The notes below the pieces were generated by a model. It had not been told where the DNA came from, did no database searches, and was given only the letters and a program-made list of their open reading frames with translations. Shown here in pieces: positions 15,498-24,230 of a stretch of DNA of 27,331 bases. The position numbers and the translations under genes are program-made. Within the stretch, counting starts at the first letter, position 1; each line of letters opens with the position of its first letter. The DNA comes from a virus: IMG/VR virus record IMGVR_UViG_3300032217_000638, positions 1 to 27,331 of that record; one strand, written 5' to 3'.

Positions 15498-16168
15498 TGG
15501 CTACAAATCCAACTGCTGCACAGTATATGGCAGGAAGAAAGAAATATGGAAGACCACAGGCAATGCTATGGTCAGAAAATTCTGGCACCCTATCAAATAA
15601 ACTTTACTTGCCTAATGGTTATGAGGTAGGAGCACAACCAGCAACGGCAGTTGATCAGTCACTATTAAATCAATTTTTAATTTTATCAGATGACAATAGA
15701 GGCGAAATAACTATTGATACAAATAGAATTGAAAAACGTGAAAGAATGATTAATGGAAGAATGAGGTCTTACCACGTAGCAGATAAGTTAAATATTTCAA
15801 CAAGTTGGAATATGCTTCCATCTAGAGCCTTTGCTTTATCTTCAAATTTTAACCCTGTAACTGGAAAATCAGAATATACTGGTTTGTCTGGCAAACCATC
15901 ATCTGTTGATATGCAATATACAACAGACGGTGGAGCGGGTGGAGTTGAGATGCTTGATTGGTATGAAAATCATCAGGGATCTTTTTGGGTATATCTTTCA
16001 TATGATAAGCATTCTAATTTTGGTAAAAATAATGAAGCCTATGGACATCTACAAAATTATAATCAGATTGTTGAAATGTTTTTTTCTTCATTCCAATATA
16101 CAGTTGTAAAACGTGGAAACTCTAATTATGATTTTTGGAATATATCAGTAACACTGGAAGAGGCATAG
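15497..16168 (+). CDS. Distal tail (Dit)-like minor tail protein
   Basis: This encodes 223 residues and overlaps the tape measure stop by one base (TAATG). It is the first gene after the tape measure, the usual place of the distal tail protein that starts the tail tip. The middle and end are beta-rich, with MLDWYENHQGSFWVYLSYD, a repeated-tyrosine region and a C-terminal strand set FQYTVVKRGNSNYDFWNISVTLEEA (read here as two adjoining pieces, YTVVKRGNSNYDFW and NISVTLEEA), a pattern I associate with minor tail proteins of actinobacterial phages. A weak AAGAGGT lies about a dozen bases upstream. The exact Dit label is inferred from position. Confidence 0.6.
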   Translation: MATNPTAAQYMAGRKKYGRPQAMLWSENSGTLSNKLYLPNGYEVGAQPATAVDQSLLNQFLILSDDNRGEITIDTNRIEKRERMINGRMRSYHVADKLNISTSWNMLPSRAFALSSNFNPVTGKSEYTGLSGKPSSVDMQYTTDGGAGGVEMLDWYENHQGSFWVYLSYDKHSNFGKNNEAYGHLQNYNQIVEMFFSSFQYTVVKRGNSNYDFWNISVTLEEA

Positions 16169-16169
16169 A

Positions 16170-19100
16170 ATGTTCCAGAATGATGAATTAAAAAATCATC
16201 TAGAAACCTCTTCTGTAATTAGAACACAGTCTGCGGTAATTGCTGAATGGAATATGAATATTCCAAATAACATAAAGAAAATTGGCAACTATAGATACAG
16301 ACCAGCAGAACCAACATCAGTTTATTATAGTTTGATTAATAGTTTTGATAACAATGAAACAGAAGATACTGACGTAAAGTTTTACTATGGGGCTACAGAT
16401 GCTGACATTAAAATTGATGGTGGAGTAGACGATTTAAATCAACCAATGTTTTTAACTCCTAAAAAAGAAAAGGTAAAACTTTTTTATTCTTTAGAGCAAT
16501 GTTTTAATAAATTTAGACCAAGATCTGGAATTAACAAGGCTCAATATTTTGCTAAGTCATACTTTCATCATGCAAACTCAAGTATGTGCGATAGACCAAG
16601 ATACTATATGCCAGACAAAGGAGATACTTTTAAATATTGGTCATCCTATAGAACTGAAAGCGGATCTGAATATGGCATATCAAACAAAGTCATAAATGGT
16701 CAAAACTATATACAAGACACAGCCCCATTCATTGTTTATGAAAATTCAATTCCTTCAAATAGAATTGTTATAAAAATGCAAACGCACATTGGCTCAGTAG
16801 ACCTTGGTCCATTTTCTAATTCTGCTGGATCTTTTTCTGATCCATTGTATGGTAACTCAAATAAAAAGACTCCTTTAAAATGGAAAATTCAGGTATTAAA
16901 AAATAACAATTGGATAGATGCAAAATCATTTACCGCTGCATCTACAAAAAAAGACGGTAATCCATTAATTTCTAATGATGGATATGTTGAATTATCATAT
17001 GGGCTAATAGTACCAGAGAGATATAGAAGTTCATTCATTAAAGCAGAAGAGTACTCATCTGTTGATTTTCTACCAGCAAAAAATATAAAAGGATACGCTT
17101 ATCTAATTAAAGCAAATGAATCAGATCTTGGCGTTTACCACATATGGTTTGAGAATAAGTATGAAACCTTTGTTCCAAAATATGGTTGGGATCTTTCTGA
17201 AGAAGAAACAAATAGGCTTTCTAACTTTGTTACAGACCTAACATCTCCAGTAAAGTTTACTAATTCTTCAGATGGACTAAATACATACAGGGAGTTTGAC
17301 TATATTGATGGCTTAAGAATTGTTGTAGACACAATGACAAGATCAGACTCAACCTTTGACCTTATTGAACTTTCTCCAAGATTGGCAGTAGATCTTTCTA
17401 CAAAAACTATTGATTTCTCAATAACAAAAACAGCATCAGATCTTGGAATCTCTGGTTTACCAGTTGGCCAATTGTTGGCTTCCAATGGAACTCTTAAACT
17501 TTTTGACTATGATCAAGCATTCAACCTAAATAATCAAAACAGTATAGTTAAAAACTATATAACAAAAAATATACAAATAAAAATGTATGAAATTATTATT
17601 AATGTTGATGGCTATGACTATTTTGTTCCAATAAAAACAATGTACACAGAAGGTTTTCCAGAGTCAAACACAGACAATAGACAAGTTTCATTAAAATTAA
17701 GAGATATGTTTTTTTATTTTGAATCGCAGACTGCACCACAAACTTTAGCAACAAATGCATCATTAACATATGCTGTTTCAATGCTGCTAGACTCTATTGG
17801 ATTTTCTAATTATGTATTTAAAAGAACAGTTGGAGAAAAAGACCCAATCATTCCTTACTTTTTTATACCACCAGATAAAACAGTTGCAGAAATATTAAAT
17901 GATTTAGCAGTGTCAACACAAACCGCTATGTTTTTTGATGAGTACAATAATTTTGTAATGATGAGTAAAAACTATATACTACCTACCGAAAGTGAAAGAC
18001 CTACAGACTTTGTTTTGTCTGGATCAAAAGATTTTATGGATGATGGGGCAGTAGAAAATAAAAGAACTAAAACTAAACTTGCAAACATTATTTCTATATC
18101 CTCTCAAAATAATGATATTTTTAATGATGGAAGCATTAACTATAAAACAAGATACATACAAAAAACTTATGGCTCTATTAAACAGGCAAGTGTAATTGAT
18201 AAAGAAAAAACCTGGATATATAAACCAGCACTTCTTTGGGAAGTGACAGGAGATCAAAATACAAAATCAATTAATGGTCAGTCAAACAATCAATCAAGTT
18301 ATGTTCTTGGTGCAATACCACTAAACTCTAATCTTTCATCTTCTGTACCCTCAGTTATAAATAACACATTAGTTAATAATACTATGGATCTAGGAGAAGG
18401 AATCTATTGGCTTTCAAGATACAATGGATATTTTTATTCTAATGCAGAAATAATAAAGTATGACGCTGTTGAATATAGTATAACTGGATATGGAAATATT
18501 TGGATAAATGATGTACTTGAGTATCAAAATTATTTTTCAAAACTAGGACATAATGGAAAAATATATCCAACAGGGCTTGTTAGAATTTATTCTGTTCCTA
18601 ACTACCAAACAGTTGGTGGTGTCGTTAAGTTAAAAAATGGAGCAGTATCAAAACACGGAAGAGGACAGTTTGGAACTCCAGTAGTAGAGCATGTTGCTGG
18701 ACTAAACCCATACTGGACATCAAACGAATCAGTACGTGGCTGCAGCATGAGATCAGAACTGTTATTTAGCCTTGCGGACCCAACATCTATTGATGCTCAA
18801 ACAGAGTCATTAACATTAGACACATTGGCAGCGGGAGTTAACAATACATTAGCACAAAAGACGGTTAGAACGGGCATAATAAAAAACTTTCTTTCACAGT
18901 ACTATGGAACAGAGACAGACATCAATAGACTACTGACAACACAAAGTGGAACAATACAGTCATCTGCGTTTATTCTTAATGGCCCATCCTTTACTACTAC
19001 TGACAAGGGTATTGACTTTGTATCTTACGTACATAAAAAGTTAACCAACAAGTATAAACATTTTGGAACAAGAATGAGAATTGTTGGAAAAATTGAAAAC

Positions 19101-20489
19101 AATGCAAACCGTGGGCAAACTCCTATTGGAAGTGATACCTACTTTGTTGTAACTGGTAACTCTCCAGATCAAAACATTAATATTAGTGCAGGATCTGGTG
19201 GCCTTGCAGTAATGCTTAATCCAGAAACAAACGTTGGTTACTATTTTGAAATTTTGGCTTTAACAGAAAACAATATTAATAGTTATAGCAACTCTGCACA
19301 AAACTTAGACAATGTTCTTTTTTATAAAGTAATGAGAGACTCAGCAACATCTAAGGCTATACCAGTCAAACTCTGGGGTGGACTAACAAATATTATTGTT
19401 GATGATGGAAAGTTTACTGGTCAATCAAGAATGGTCGGAGAAGAAAACCCAACTGTGTATGATTTGGCTGTAGAGTATCAAAATGTTGGAAATATAAGAA
19501 GATTTTTTCTTTACATAAATAACAGGCTAGTTGCAACAGTTGATGACAAAGAACCGCTTCCAGTTTATAACAATATGGCAATGTTTGTTAGAGGTTCTGC
19601 AAGGTGTATGTTTGAAAACTTGTATGCACTTACAAATAACTATACACAAAATACTACCTTTGCATTAGATACACCAGTGATGTCTGCTGTAGATGATCAA
19701 GAGATTGATGCCAATGAGTCATTTAGAAAGTACGCAATGAGTGGAATAGTTCAGTCAACATATCTTTCAGGAATAAACCCTTCAGAGCCACCATCATATA
19801 ATATGTACTTTGAAGAATTTGGATCAATTATGAGAGAGGCAGCATATTTTAATATAAGATATGATAAGGCTTATCCAGCACTTTATGCAAAACTATCACC
19901 AACCTTTAATAGAATTAAAGGATACACCGTGTCTGGATTTAGAGCAGGTTCTTATGGTGCAGAATTTTTAATATTTAATGCTACAGATACAGCCCTTAGC
20001 CTAGATGAAACAACTGGTAATTATTTAAGAATTCAGGGTGTAACTTTTACTCAAGAATCACAGCATGAATTAACCATGGATGAATTCTTTAACAAAAATA
20101 GTGATTTCTCTAACCCAAACATATCTGGATCTAACTTAATAAAATCACCAATAAAATATGATAATGATTTTAAAGATATTAAAGTTAGTAGAATGACATA
20201 TGGCAAAAAAGACTTTTCTTTACAGACACCATACATACAAACTCAAGATGATGCAAATAATTTAATGGAGTGGATTGTAAATAAAGTTGTTAAACCTAGA
20301 AAATCTATAGGGCTCAAGATATTTGCTATACCAACATTACAACTAGGTGATATTGTTACTGTTGACTATACAGACAATCTTGATGTAAATCAGGTATCAG
20401 ATTCCAAAGATCGTTTTGTAGTATATAATATAGAGTATGTTAAAAATTCAGAAGGACCAGATATGACTATTTATCTAAGTGAGGTTTAA
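16170..20489 (+). CDS. Tail hub / tail-associated minor tail protein (1439 residues)
   Basis: This is the largest tail-tip protein and starts one base after the previous stop, with GAAGAGG six bases before ATG. Residues about 430-640 (KNYITKNIQIKMYEIII, QVSLKLRDMFFYFES and VAEILNDLAVSTQTAMFFDE) match the strand and helix pattern of hub proteins of the gp27/Tal type. The last 70 residues contain LQLGDIVTVDY and RFVVYNIEYV, the ending typical of these hubs. Between them, about 944-1160, is a beta-rich segment ending RRFFLYINNRLVATVDD and RCMFENLYAL, which resembles a laminin-G/concanavalin-like sugar-binding jelly roll. Codon use is AGA- and ATA-rich, as in low-copy genes. It likely closes the tail tube and carries part of receptor binding. 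No peptidase or lysozyme motif was recognised. Confidence 0.7.
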   Translation: MFQNDELKNHLETSSVIRTQSAVIAEWNMNIPNNIKKIGNYRYRPAEPTSVYYSLINSFDNNETEDTDVKFYYGATDADIKIDGGVDDLNQPMFLTPKKEKVKLFYSLEQCFNKFRPRSGINKAQYFAKSYFHHANSSMCDRPRYYMPDKGDTFKYWSSYRTESGSEYGISNKVINGQNYIQDTAPFIVYENSIPSNRIVIKMQTHIGSVDLGPFSNSAGSFSDPLYGNSNKKTPLKWKIQVLKNNNWIDAKSFTAASTKKDGNPLISNDGYVELSYGLIVPERYRSSFIKAEEYSSVDFLPAKNIKGYAYLIKANESDLGVYHIWFENKYETFVPKYGWDLSEEETNRLSNFVTDLTSPVKFTNSSDGLNTYREFDYIDGLRIVVDTMTRSDSTFDLIELSPRLAVDLSTKTIDFSITKTASDLGISGLPVGQLLASNGTLKLFDYDQAFNLNNQNSIVKNYITKNIQIKMYEIIINVDGYDYFVPIKTMYTEGFPESNTDNRQVSLKLRDMFFYFESQTAPQTLATNASLTYAVSMLLDSIGFSNYVFKRTVGEKDPIIPYFFIPPDKTVAEILNDLAVSTQTAMFFDEYNNFVMMSKNYILPTESERPTDFVLSGSKDFMDDGAVENKRTKTKLANIISISSQNNDIFNDGSINYKTRYIQKTYGSIKQASVIDKEKTWIYKPALLWEVTGDQNTKSINGQSNNQSSYVLGAIPLNSNLSSSVPSVINNTLVNNTMDLGEGIYWLSRYNGYFYSNAEIIKYDAVEYSITGYGNIWINDVLEYQNYFSKLGHNGKIYPTGLVRIYSVPNYQTVGGVVKLKNGAVSKHGRGQFGTPVVEHVAGLNPYWTSNESVRGCSMRSELLFSLADPTSIDAQTESLTLDTLAAGVNNTLAQKTVRTGIIKNFLSQYYGTETDINRLLTTQSGTIQSSAFILNGPSFTTTDKGIDFVSYVHKKLTNKYKHFGTRMRIVGKIENNANRGQTPIGSDTYFVVTGNSPDQNINISAGSGGLAVMLNPETNVGYYFEILALTENNINSYSNSAQNLDNVLFYKVMRDSATSKAIPVKLWGGLTNIIVDDGKFTGQSRMVGEENPTVYDLAVEYQNVGNIRRFFLYINNRLVATVDDKEPLPVYNNMAMFVRGSARCMFENLYALTNNYTQNTTFALDTPVMSAVDDQEIDANESFRKYAMSGIVQSTYLSGINPSEPPSYNMYFEEFGSIMREAAYFNIRYDKAYPALYAKLSPTFNRIKGYTVSGFRAGSYGAEFLIFNATDTALSLDETTGNYLRIQGVTFTQESQHELTMDEFFNKNSDFSNPNISGSNLIKSPIKYDNDFKDIKVSRMTYGKKDFSLQTPYIQTQDDANNLMEWIVNKVVKPRKSIGLKIFAIPTLQLGDIVTVDYTDNLDVNQVSDSKDRFVVYNIEYVKNSEGPDMTIYLSEV

Positions 20490-20490
20490 G

Positions 20491-20979
20491 ATGGTTGACG
20501 CATTACCAAACCTACCAGCCTCAACTCCTTCATCGGCATCTACTGGCGTACTAGCAGCATCAAAAGCCATCATACTCATAACCGACGAGTCTATGCCAAT
20601 TGAAGTCATGACAGATCTAATTTTTGAGGATATCGGAGGTCAGGAAATAATTAATATATCAAGATCAGATATTATTAATGGTCAGAGTGTTATATACCAG
20701 CCAATAAAAAACTTAACAAGTTTAAATTATCAGTATAATCCACAAAATATAATGTCATTACAAGACACCTCAGAAAGTTATTTTAAGAAGTTTCCAATAA
20801 TTTTTGATAAAAAAATACCATCTGTTGGAACAGGACCTAATGGTGAGACTGTTTATATAGAAGAAATAACTGGAAATCTAATAATAAATGTTATTAATTT
20901 AAATGAAGATGAACAAATAGAAGTTCAGATACTTACCTCTGAATCGTTTTATAATGATACAATATATGGGGTGCAATAA
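20491..20979 (+). CDS. Minor tail protein of unknown fold
   Basis: This encodes 162 residues starting at ATG 20491, one base after the hub gene's stop. AGTGAGG at 20478-20484 gives correct spacing for this ATG; the in-frame GTG at 20479 lies within that site and would overlap the hub gene, so it is less likely. The N-terminus is rich in S, T, P and A (NLPASTPSSASTG), possibly a flexible linker. The rest is beta-rich, with QSVIYQPIKNLTSLNYQYNP as the most distinctive stretch. I do not recognise a named domain. Position between the hub and adhesin-like genes indicates a tail-tip component. Confidence 0.6.
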   Translation: MVDALPNLPASTPSSASTGVLAASKAIILITDESMPIEVMTDLIFEDIGGQEIINISRSDIINGQSVIYQPIKNLTSLNYQYNPQNIMSLQDTSESYFKKFPIIFDKKIPSVGTGPNGETVYIEEITGNLIINVINLNEDEQIEVQILTSESFYNDTIYGVQ

Positions 20980-22112
20980 TGATTACTAATACTGGAAAAA
21001 ATATTTTAGCAAAATACTTGTTAGGACAGGCTCCAGCCTATGCCTCATATATAGCATTGGGCTGCGGTGCAAAGCCACTTAACTCCGATGGCGTTCTTGG
21101 GGATTACTCCAGCAAGGAAAGGCTTAACTTTGAAATGTTTCGTGCACCCATAATATCTCGTGGATATGTTTCAGAAGATAATATAACAAAACTTGTATTA
21201 ACAGCAGAACTGCCTAGCGAAGAAAGATATGAAATAACTGAAGTTGCTGTGTTCTCAGCGGGATCAAATACATCTGCAGGAGCATATGATAGTAAGTCAA
21301 TATATGCATTTACACAAGATGAAAATTGGGAATACCATACATCAACCGCTGCAACTTCTATTCCAATTATCTATGAGCCATTAGATGGAGATTTGCAAAA
21401 TAATGTAATAAATAAAACACAGAAAGTCTTTCAGACAAATTCAGACAATAGAATTTTTACTAATGAAGAGCGAAGACTAAGGTATGAAAGATGTAGATTT
21501 TTTAATAACATTGTTGTATTAAGAGGAGACGTTTCAACTCTAACTGTAGATGCAGATAACAACCTAGTTGTAAATCCTGCATCAGAACATATACATTTAA
21601 CTGGAGCAAACTTAGACTTTAATAGAAATGCTCCGACAGATGAGATAAAATTGGCTTTTACTGTTATTAATAAAAATGGAGAGTCAAATGCCGTACCAGA
21701 TAACGTTAAAATATTAATTGAGTTTGCATCAACAGATGTTCAGGGTACTGGAGAATGGGCAAGATTTCAAGTCAATCTTAATAATGGAACTGAAGAAGGA
21801 CAGCATGATTTTGCTAATAATAGATATGTTGTTGCAACTAAACAACTTCAAGAACTATATAAGAGCACTGGCTTTACTTGGAGTCAAGTAGATGTTGTTA
21901 AAATATTTACATCTGTTACAGATAATTCTTTAGTATCTGAAAACTTTTATGTGTGCTTAGATGCTATTAGATTAGAAAACAATAGTTCTGCAAATCCACT
22001 ATATGGAATGACTGGTTACTCAGTTATTAAAAATACTAACGCTGAACCTATTATAAAATTAGCAAACACTACAAATTATATTGAGTTTAGATTTGCAATG
22101 GATGTTCAATAA
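20979..22112 (+). CDS. Minor tail / adhesin-like protein with C-terminal jelly-roll-like domain
   Basis: This encodes 377 residues and overlaps the previous stop by one base. The N-terminus, with TGKNILAKYLLGQAPAYASY and IALGCG, then ERLNFEMFRAPI and RYEITEVAVFSAG, is a pattern I associate with phage proteins that anchor tail fibres or adhesins. Residues about 180-340 are beta-rich (KLAFTVINKNGES, NVKILIEFAS, VDVVKIFTSV and VCLDAIRLEN), resembling a carbohydrate-binding jelly roll. The most likely role is host surface recognition at the tail tip. No hydrolase motif is evident. The sugar-binding idea is inference from strand pattern only. Confidence 0.6.
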   Translation: MITNTGKNILAKYLLGQAPAYASYIALGCGAKPLNSDGVLGDYSSKERLNFEMFRAPIISRGYVSEDNITKLVLTAELPSEERYEITEVAVFSAGSNTSAGAYDSKSIYAFTQDENWEYHTSTAATSIPIIYEPLDGDLQNNVINKTQKVFQTNSDNRIFTNEERRLRYERCRFFNNIVVLRGDVSTLTVDADNNLVVNPASEHIHLTGANLDFNRNAPTDEIKLAFTVINKNGESNAVPDNVKILIEFASTDVQGTGEWARFQVNLNNGTEEGQHDFANNRYVVATKQLQELYKSTGFTWSQVDVVKIFTSVTDNSLVSENFYVCLDAIRLENNSSANPLYGMTGYSVIKNTNAEPIIKLANTTNYIEFRFAMDVQ

Positions 22113-22567
22113 TGGCAGCCCCAGATTCTGGAATTAAAAAAGTAATTATTTTAAAATCATCTTTGCCTCAAAGGTCTGGTATAAATGAAAACTATGTTGT
22201 AAGATTTAGGATTGTTTCAGAAGATAAAAATAGGTCTTCTCATTGGTCAACAAAATATAGGATTCCACTAAAAAATGTTAGCACAATTCCATTTTCTCTT
22301 GCGGTATCACAAACAAATAAAACAATAACAGCAGTTTGGACACCTACCCCTGACACTAAATCAGAGTTTGATGTATACGTAAAATGGGATTCTGAAAATT
22401 GGAAATATGTTACAACAGTCTATTCAACAATGTTTGCTACTATAATTAAAGATGGTGCAACTAATGTAAAAGTTGCAGTTCAGATTCCAACTTTTCCAAA
22501 ACAGAGGTTTGCTAATGCAACACTATTTGAGTCCTTAGAGACATCGATTAATGGTATAATTATATAA
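22112..22567 (+). CDS. Minor tail protein, fibronectin/Ig-like
   Basis: This encodes 151 residues and overlaps the previous stop by one base. The central part (PFSLAVSQTNKTITAVWTP, then EFDVYVKWDSENWKYVTTV) has the alternating strand and tryptophan pattern of a fibronectin type III or Ig-like beta sandwich. Such domains are common in tail-tip proteins and may weakly bind surface sugars. There is no signal peptide or enzyme motif. It stands in the run of tail-tip genes and its stop is two bases before the next start. Confidence 0.5.
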   Translation: MAAPDSGIKKVIILKSSLPQRSGINENYVVRFRIVSEDKNRSSHWSTKYRIPLKNVSTIPFSLAVSQTNKTITAVWTPTPDTKSEFDVYVKWDSENWKYVTTVYSTMFATIIKDGATNVKVAVQIPTFPKQRFANATLFESLETSINGIII

Positions 22568-22569
22568 TC

Positions 22570-23013
22570 ATGGCAAAACTACCATTACCAGAACGAGGAC
22601 AACCGCTAGATGTTTCTTACATCTATCAATTAGCAACTGCAATTAATGATCTTTCCTCTCAAATATCACCAGCAGTCTATAAATACGTTACAGTTGATAC
22701 ACCAGGAACTGGAAAGCAAAGTGTAAAAGCCTCAGAAGCCAGAATTATTGGTGGATACGTTAACGTTGTAAATAGTTCTACAAGAACTGGTGGAACAGAA
22801 GTTGCTTTTTCATATGACTTTCCAACAGATTTTAAATATGCACCCATTGCAACTGCAACACCAATTAACGTTGGTGGAACTGATGCTGGTAAAAATGTTT
22901 CGGTTGTTTTAAAAACCATAACTACCTCAAAGGTTGAGGGTATTGTAAGATTTGGAACTACTGGAGATATGTCAGTAGATGTGAATTTAATTATTATTGG
23001 AATACCAAATTAA
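22570..23013 (+). CDS. Last minor tail protein, possible lectin-like adhesin
   Basis: This encodes 147 residues. A short N-terminal helical part (SYIYQLATAINDLSSQI) could trimerise or attach to the tail. It is followed by a beta-sandwich-like domain containing AFSYDFPTDFKYAPIATATP and VVLKTITTSKVEGIVRFG. The F-P-x-x-F-K-x-x-P spacing recalls H-type lectin domains, which bind sugars as trimers, so it may be the receptor-binding tip. This is a pattern match by eye. There is no ribosome binding site; translation is probably coupled to the upstream stop two bases away. It is the last gene of the structural block. Confidence 0.5.
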   Translation: MAKLPLPERGQPLDVSYIYQLATAINDLSSQISPAVYKYVTVDTPGTGKQSVKASEARIIGGYVNVVNSSTRTGGTEVAFSYDFPTDFKYAPIATATPINVGGTDAGKNVSVVLKTITTSKVEGIVRFGTTGDMSVDVNLIIIGIPN

Positions 23014-23016
23014 ATA

Positions 23017-23208
23017 ATGATAAAGTGCAATAAATGTAGCAAAAGAATGTTTATTGATAGACAGTACAGTAAGATAGATCATCTTGAAGTATATTGCATG
23101 TATTGTGGATCTAGAAAATTTTTAAATCCACCGACAGCATCACGGGAGGGCCAATGGTTGCTAAAAAAGGAAAAATTGAGAGCGAAGGCTACAATCAGTC
23201 CTCTGTAA
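23017..23208 (+). CDS. Small zinc-ribbon protein
   Basis: This encodes 63 residues. Two CxxC pairs (Cys4/Cys7 in CNKC and Cys27/Cys30 in CMYC) can bind one zinc ion, giving a zinc-ribbon or rubredoxin-like knuckle. Such small phage proteins often contact DNA, RNA polymerase or other proteins; the partner here is unknown. It starts three bases after the last tail gene's stop. The last 55 bases overlap the next gene in another frame, and the C-terminal 20 residues are basic. It marks the border between structural and replication genes. Confidence 0.6.
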   Translation: MIKCNKCSKRMFIDRQYSKIDHLEVYCMYCGSRKFLNPPTASREGQWLLKKEKLRAKATISPL

Positions 23209-23696
23209 TCCCTGGAAATAAAAAAGTATGGTTTTTAAATGGCGACCTTGTTAGAGTGCATCATTTAAATAGATCAAATGGAATAATGTCTGTTTATAAT
23301 ATCATAAAAGATCAAATTGAAAGTTGTTTAATTAGTGATTTTAAAAAAAATCGAGAACGAGCATATACCGTTGGTCAGACTGCTGATTTAGTTAATCGTC
23401 ACAAAAAATATATGCCATCATTAATGAAGCGAGGAATCATTCCATTTCCAACAGGGTCTCAAAAAGGTGGAGCAAGAGGATTTCGTGTAAGATCTTATTA
23501 CTCAGAATCACAAGTAAGGGCTATACGTGATATACTTGCTACATACCATATTGGTAGGCCAAGAAAAGACAAATTAATAACAAATGATATTACTCCCTCT
23601 AACCAAGAGTTGACAAGGCGTATGGGGGACGGTATACTTACATATACGAAGACAGAAGATGGAAGATTTATTCCTATATGGGGAGAATCCATTTAA
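23154..23696 (+). CDS. MerR-like helix-turn-helix DNA-binding protein
   Basis: This encodes 180 residues starting at ATG 23154, with GGGAGGG just upstream (23144-23150). Residues about 70-95 (AYTVGQTADLVNRHKKYMPS and KRGIIPFP) form a winged helix-turn-helix of the MerR kind, followed by RVRSYYSESQVRAIRDIL as the wing and next helix. Residues 25-62 (VWFLNGDLVRVHHL, then CLISDF) look like a small beta barrel. GRPRK near residue 135 resembles an AT-hook core, which would suit AT-rich DNA. It lacks the long MerR dimer helix and any effector domain. It is likely a phage transcription regulator at the structural/replication border; the target is unknown. Confidence 0.65.
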   Translation: MVAKKGKIESEGYNQSSVIPGNKKVWFLNGDLVRVHHLNRSNGIMSVYNIIKDQIESCLISDFKKNRERAYTVGQTADLVNRHKKYMPSLMKRGIIPFPTGSQKGGARGFRVRSYYSESQVRAIRDILATYHIGRPRKDKLITNDITPSNQELTRRMGDGILTYTKTEDGRFIPIWGESI

Positions 23697-23715
23697 TAAA
23701 ATAAAGGGGTATGAA

Positions 23716-23922
23716 ATGCAAAATGAAGAAACTAAAGTTGGAGTTACTTTGGGATATACACTTAACCTTGGTAATTTTCAATCATTAAGACTTGACCTTA
23801 ATGTTATTGATACTAAGCGTGAGGGTGAAAACACAAATGATGCTTTTGAGCGTGTGTACAAGTTTGTTGAAGATAAGTTAACTGAAAAGATTAACGAAGC
23901 AAAGTCTGAAATTGCAGAATAA
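23716..23922 (+). CDS. Small conserved-looking phage protein, function unknown
   Basis: This encodes 68 residues from ATG 23716, with AAAGGGG at 23703-23708 at suitable spacing. An earlier in-frame ATG at 23659 would overlap the MerR-like gene by 38 bases and has no ribosome binding site, so I prefer 23716. The N-terminal half is beta-like (VGVTLGYTLNLGNFQSLRLD) and the C-terminal half is a charged helix (AFERVYKFVEDKLTEKINEA). No domain is recognised. The location ahead of the helicase gene suggests a link to replication, which is inference. Its stop overlaps the next start by one base. Confidence 0.55.
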   Translation: MQNEETKVGVTLGYTLNLGNFQSLRLDLNVIDTKREGENTNDAFERVYKFVEDKLTEKINEAKSEIAE

Positions 23923-24230
23923 TGGCAGAACGCAAAGACCGAATGGCTTTGCTTTCACGCTACAGCAAGTTCCATACTGCAAAGTATGAGCAAAAGCCAT
24001 CGTTAAATTTAAATGTAGAGCAATGGGCTTCAGATGCCCTTATTGAGTCATACGGAATAGGACAGTGCTACGATCTTCTTGAGTACTACTTTGGTGTCGC
24101 TCAGTCTCCCTCTTGGAATTACTTTGCGTACAATGCAGAAAAAATATTACAAGCAAGATTAGATAAGCAGCAGGATGATAAAGAAAGAGCGGAAAGAAGA
24201 AGAATGGCTAAGGAGTGGCTAAGTGAATAA
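23922..24230 (+). CDS. Small protein upstream of helicase, possible helicase accessory
   Basis: This encodes 102 residues, overlapping the previous gene by one base and the helicase gene by eight. It is mainly helical: a tryptophan- and tyrosine-rich middle (QWASDALIESYG, CYDLLEYYFG and WNYFAYNAEKILQ) followed by a highly charged C-terminal helix rich in R, K, E and D (DKERAERRRMAKEWL). Small helical proteins encoded just before a replicative helicase are sometimes its loader, so that role is possible, but no family motif confirms it. Confidence 0.55.
   Translation: MAERKDRMALLSRYSKFHTAKYEQKPSLNLNVEQWASDALIESYGIGQCYDLLEYYFGVAQSPSWNYFAYNAEKILQARLDKQQDDKERAERRRMAKEWLSE

Noticed and set aside
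20479-20493. GTG at 20479 as the start of the minor tail gene
   Set aside because: It lies in the likely ribosome binding site of the ATG at 20491 and would overlap the hub gene.
22552-22568. TGGTATAAT and a second TATAAT just before the ATG at 22570
   Set aside because: These bases are the last codons (N-G-I-I-I) of the upstream gene, and coupling across the two-base gap explains translation. It could be a third near-leaderless promoter but the evidence is weaker than for 4728 and 25451.
23659-23718. ATG at 23659 as the start of the small gene ending at 23922
   Set aside because: No ribosome binding site precedes it and it overlaps the MerR-like gene, while ATG 23716 has AAAGGGG at good spacing.
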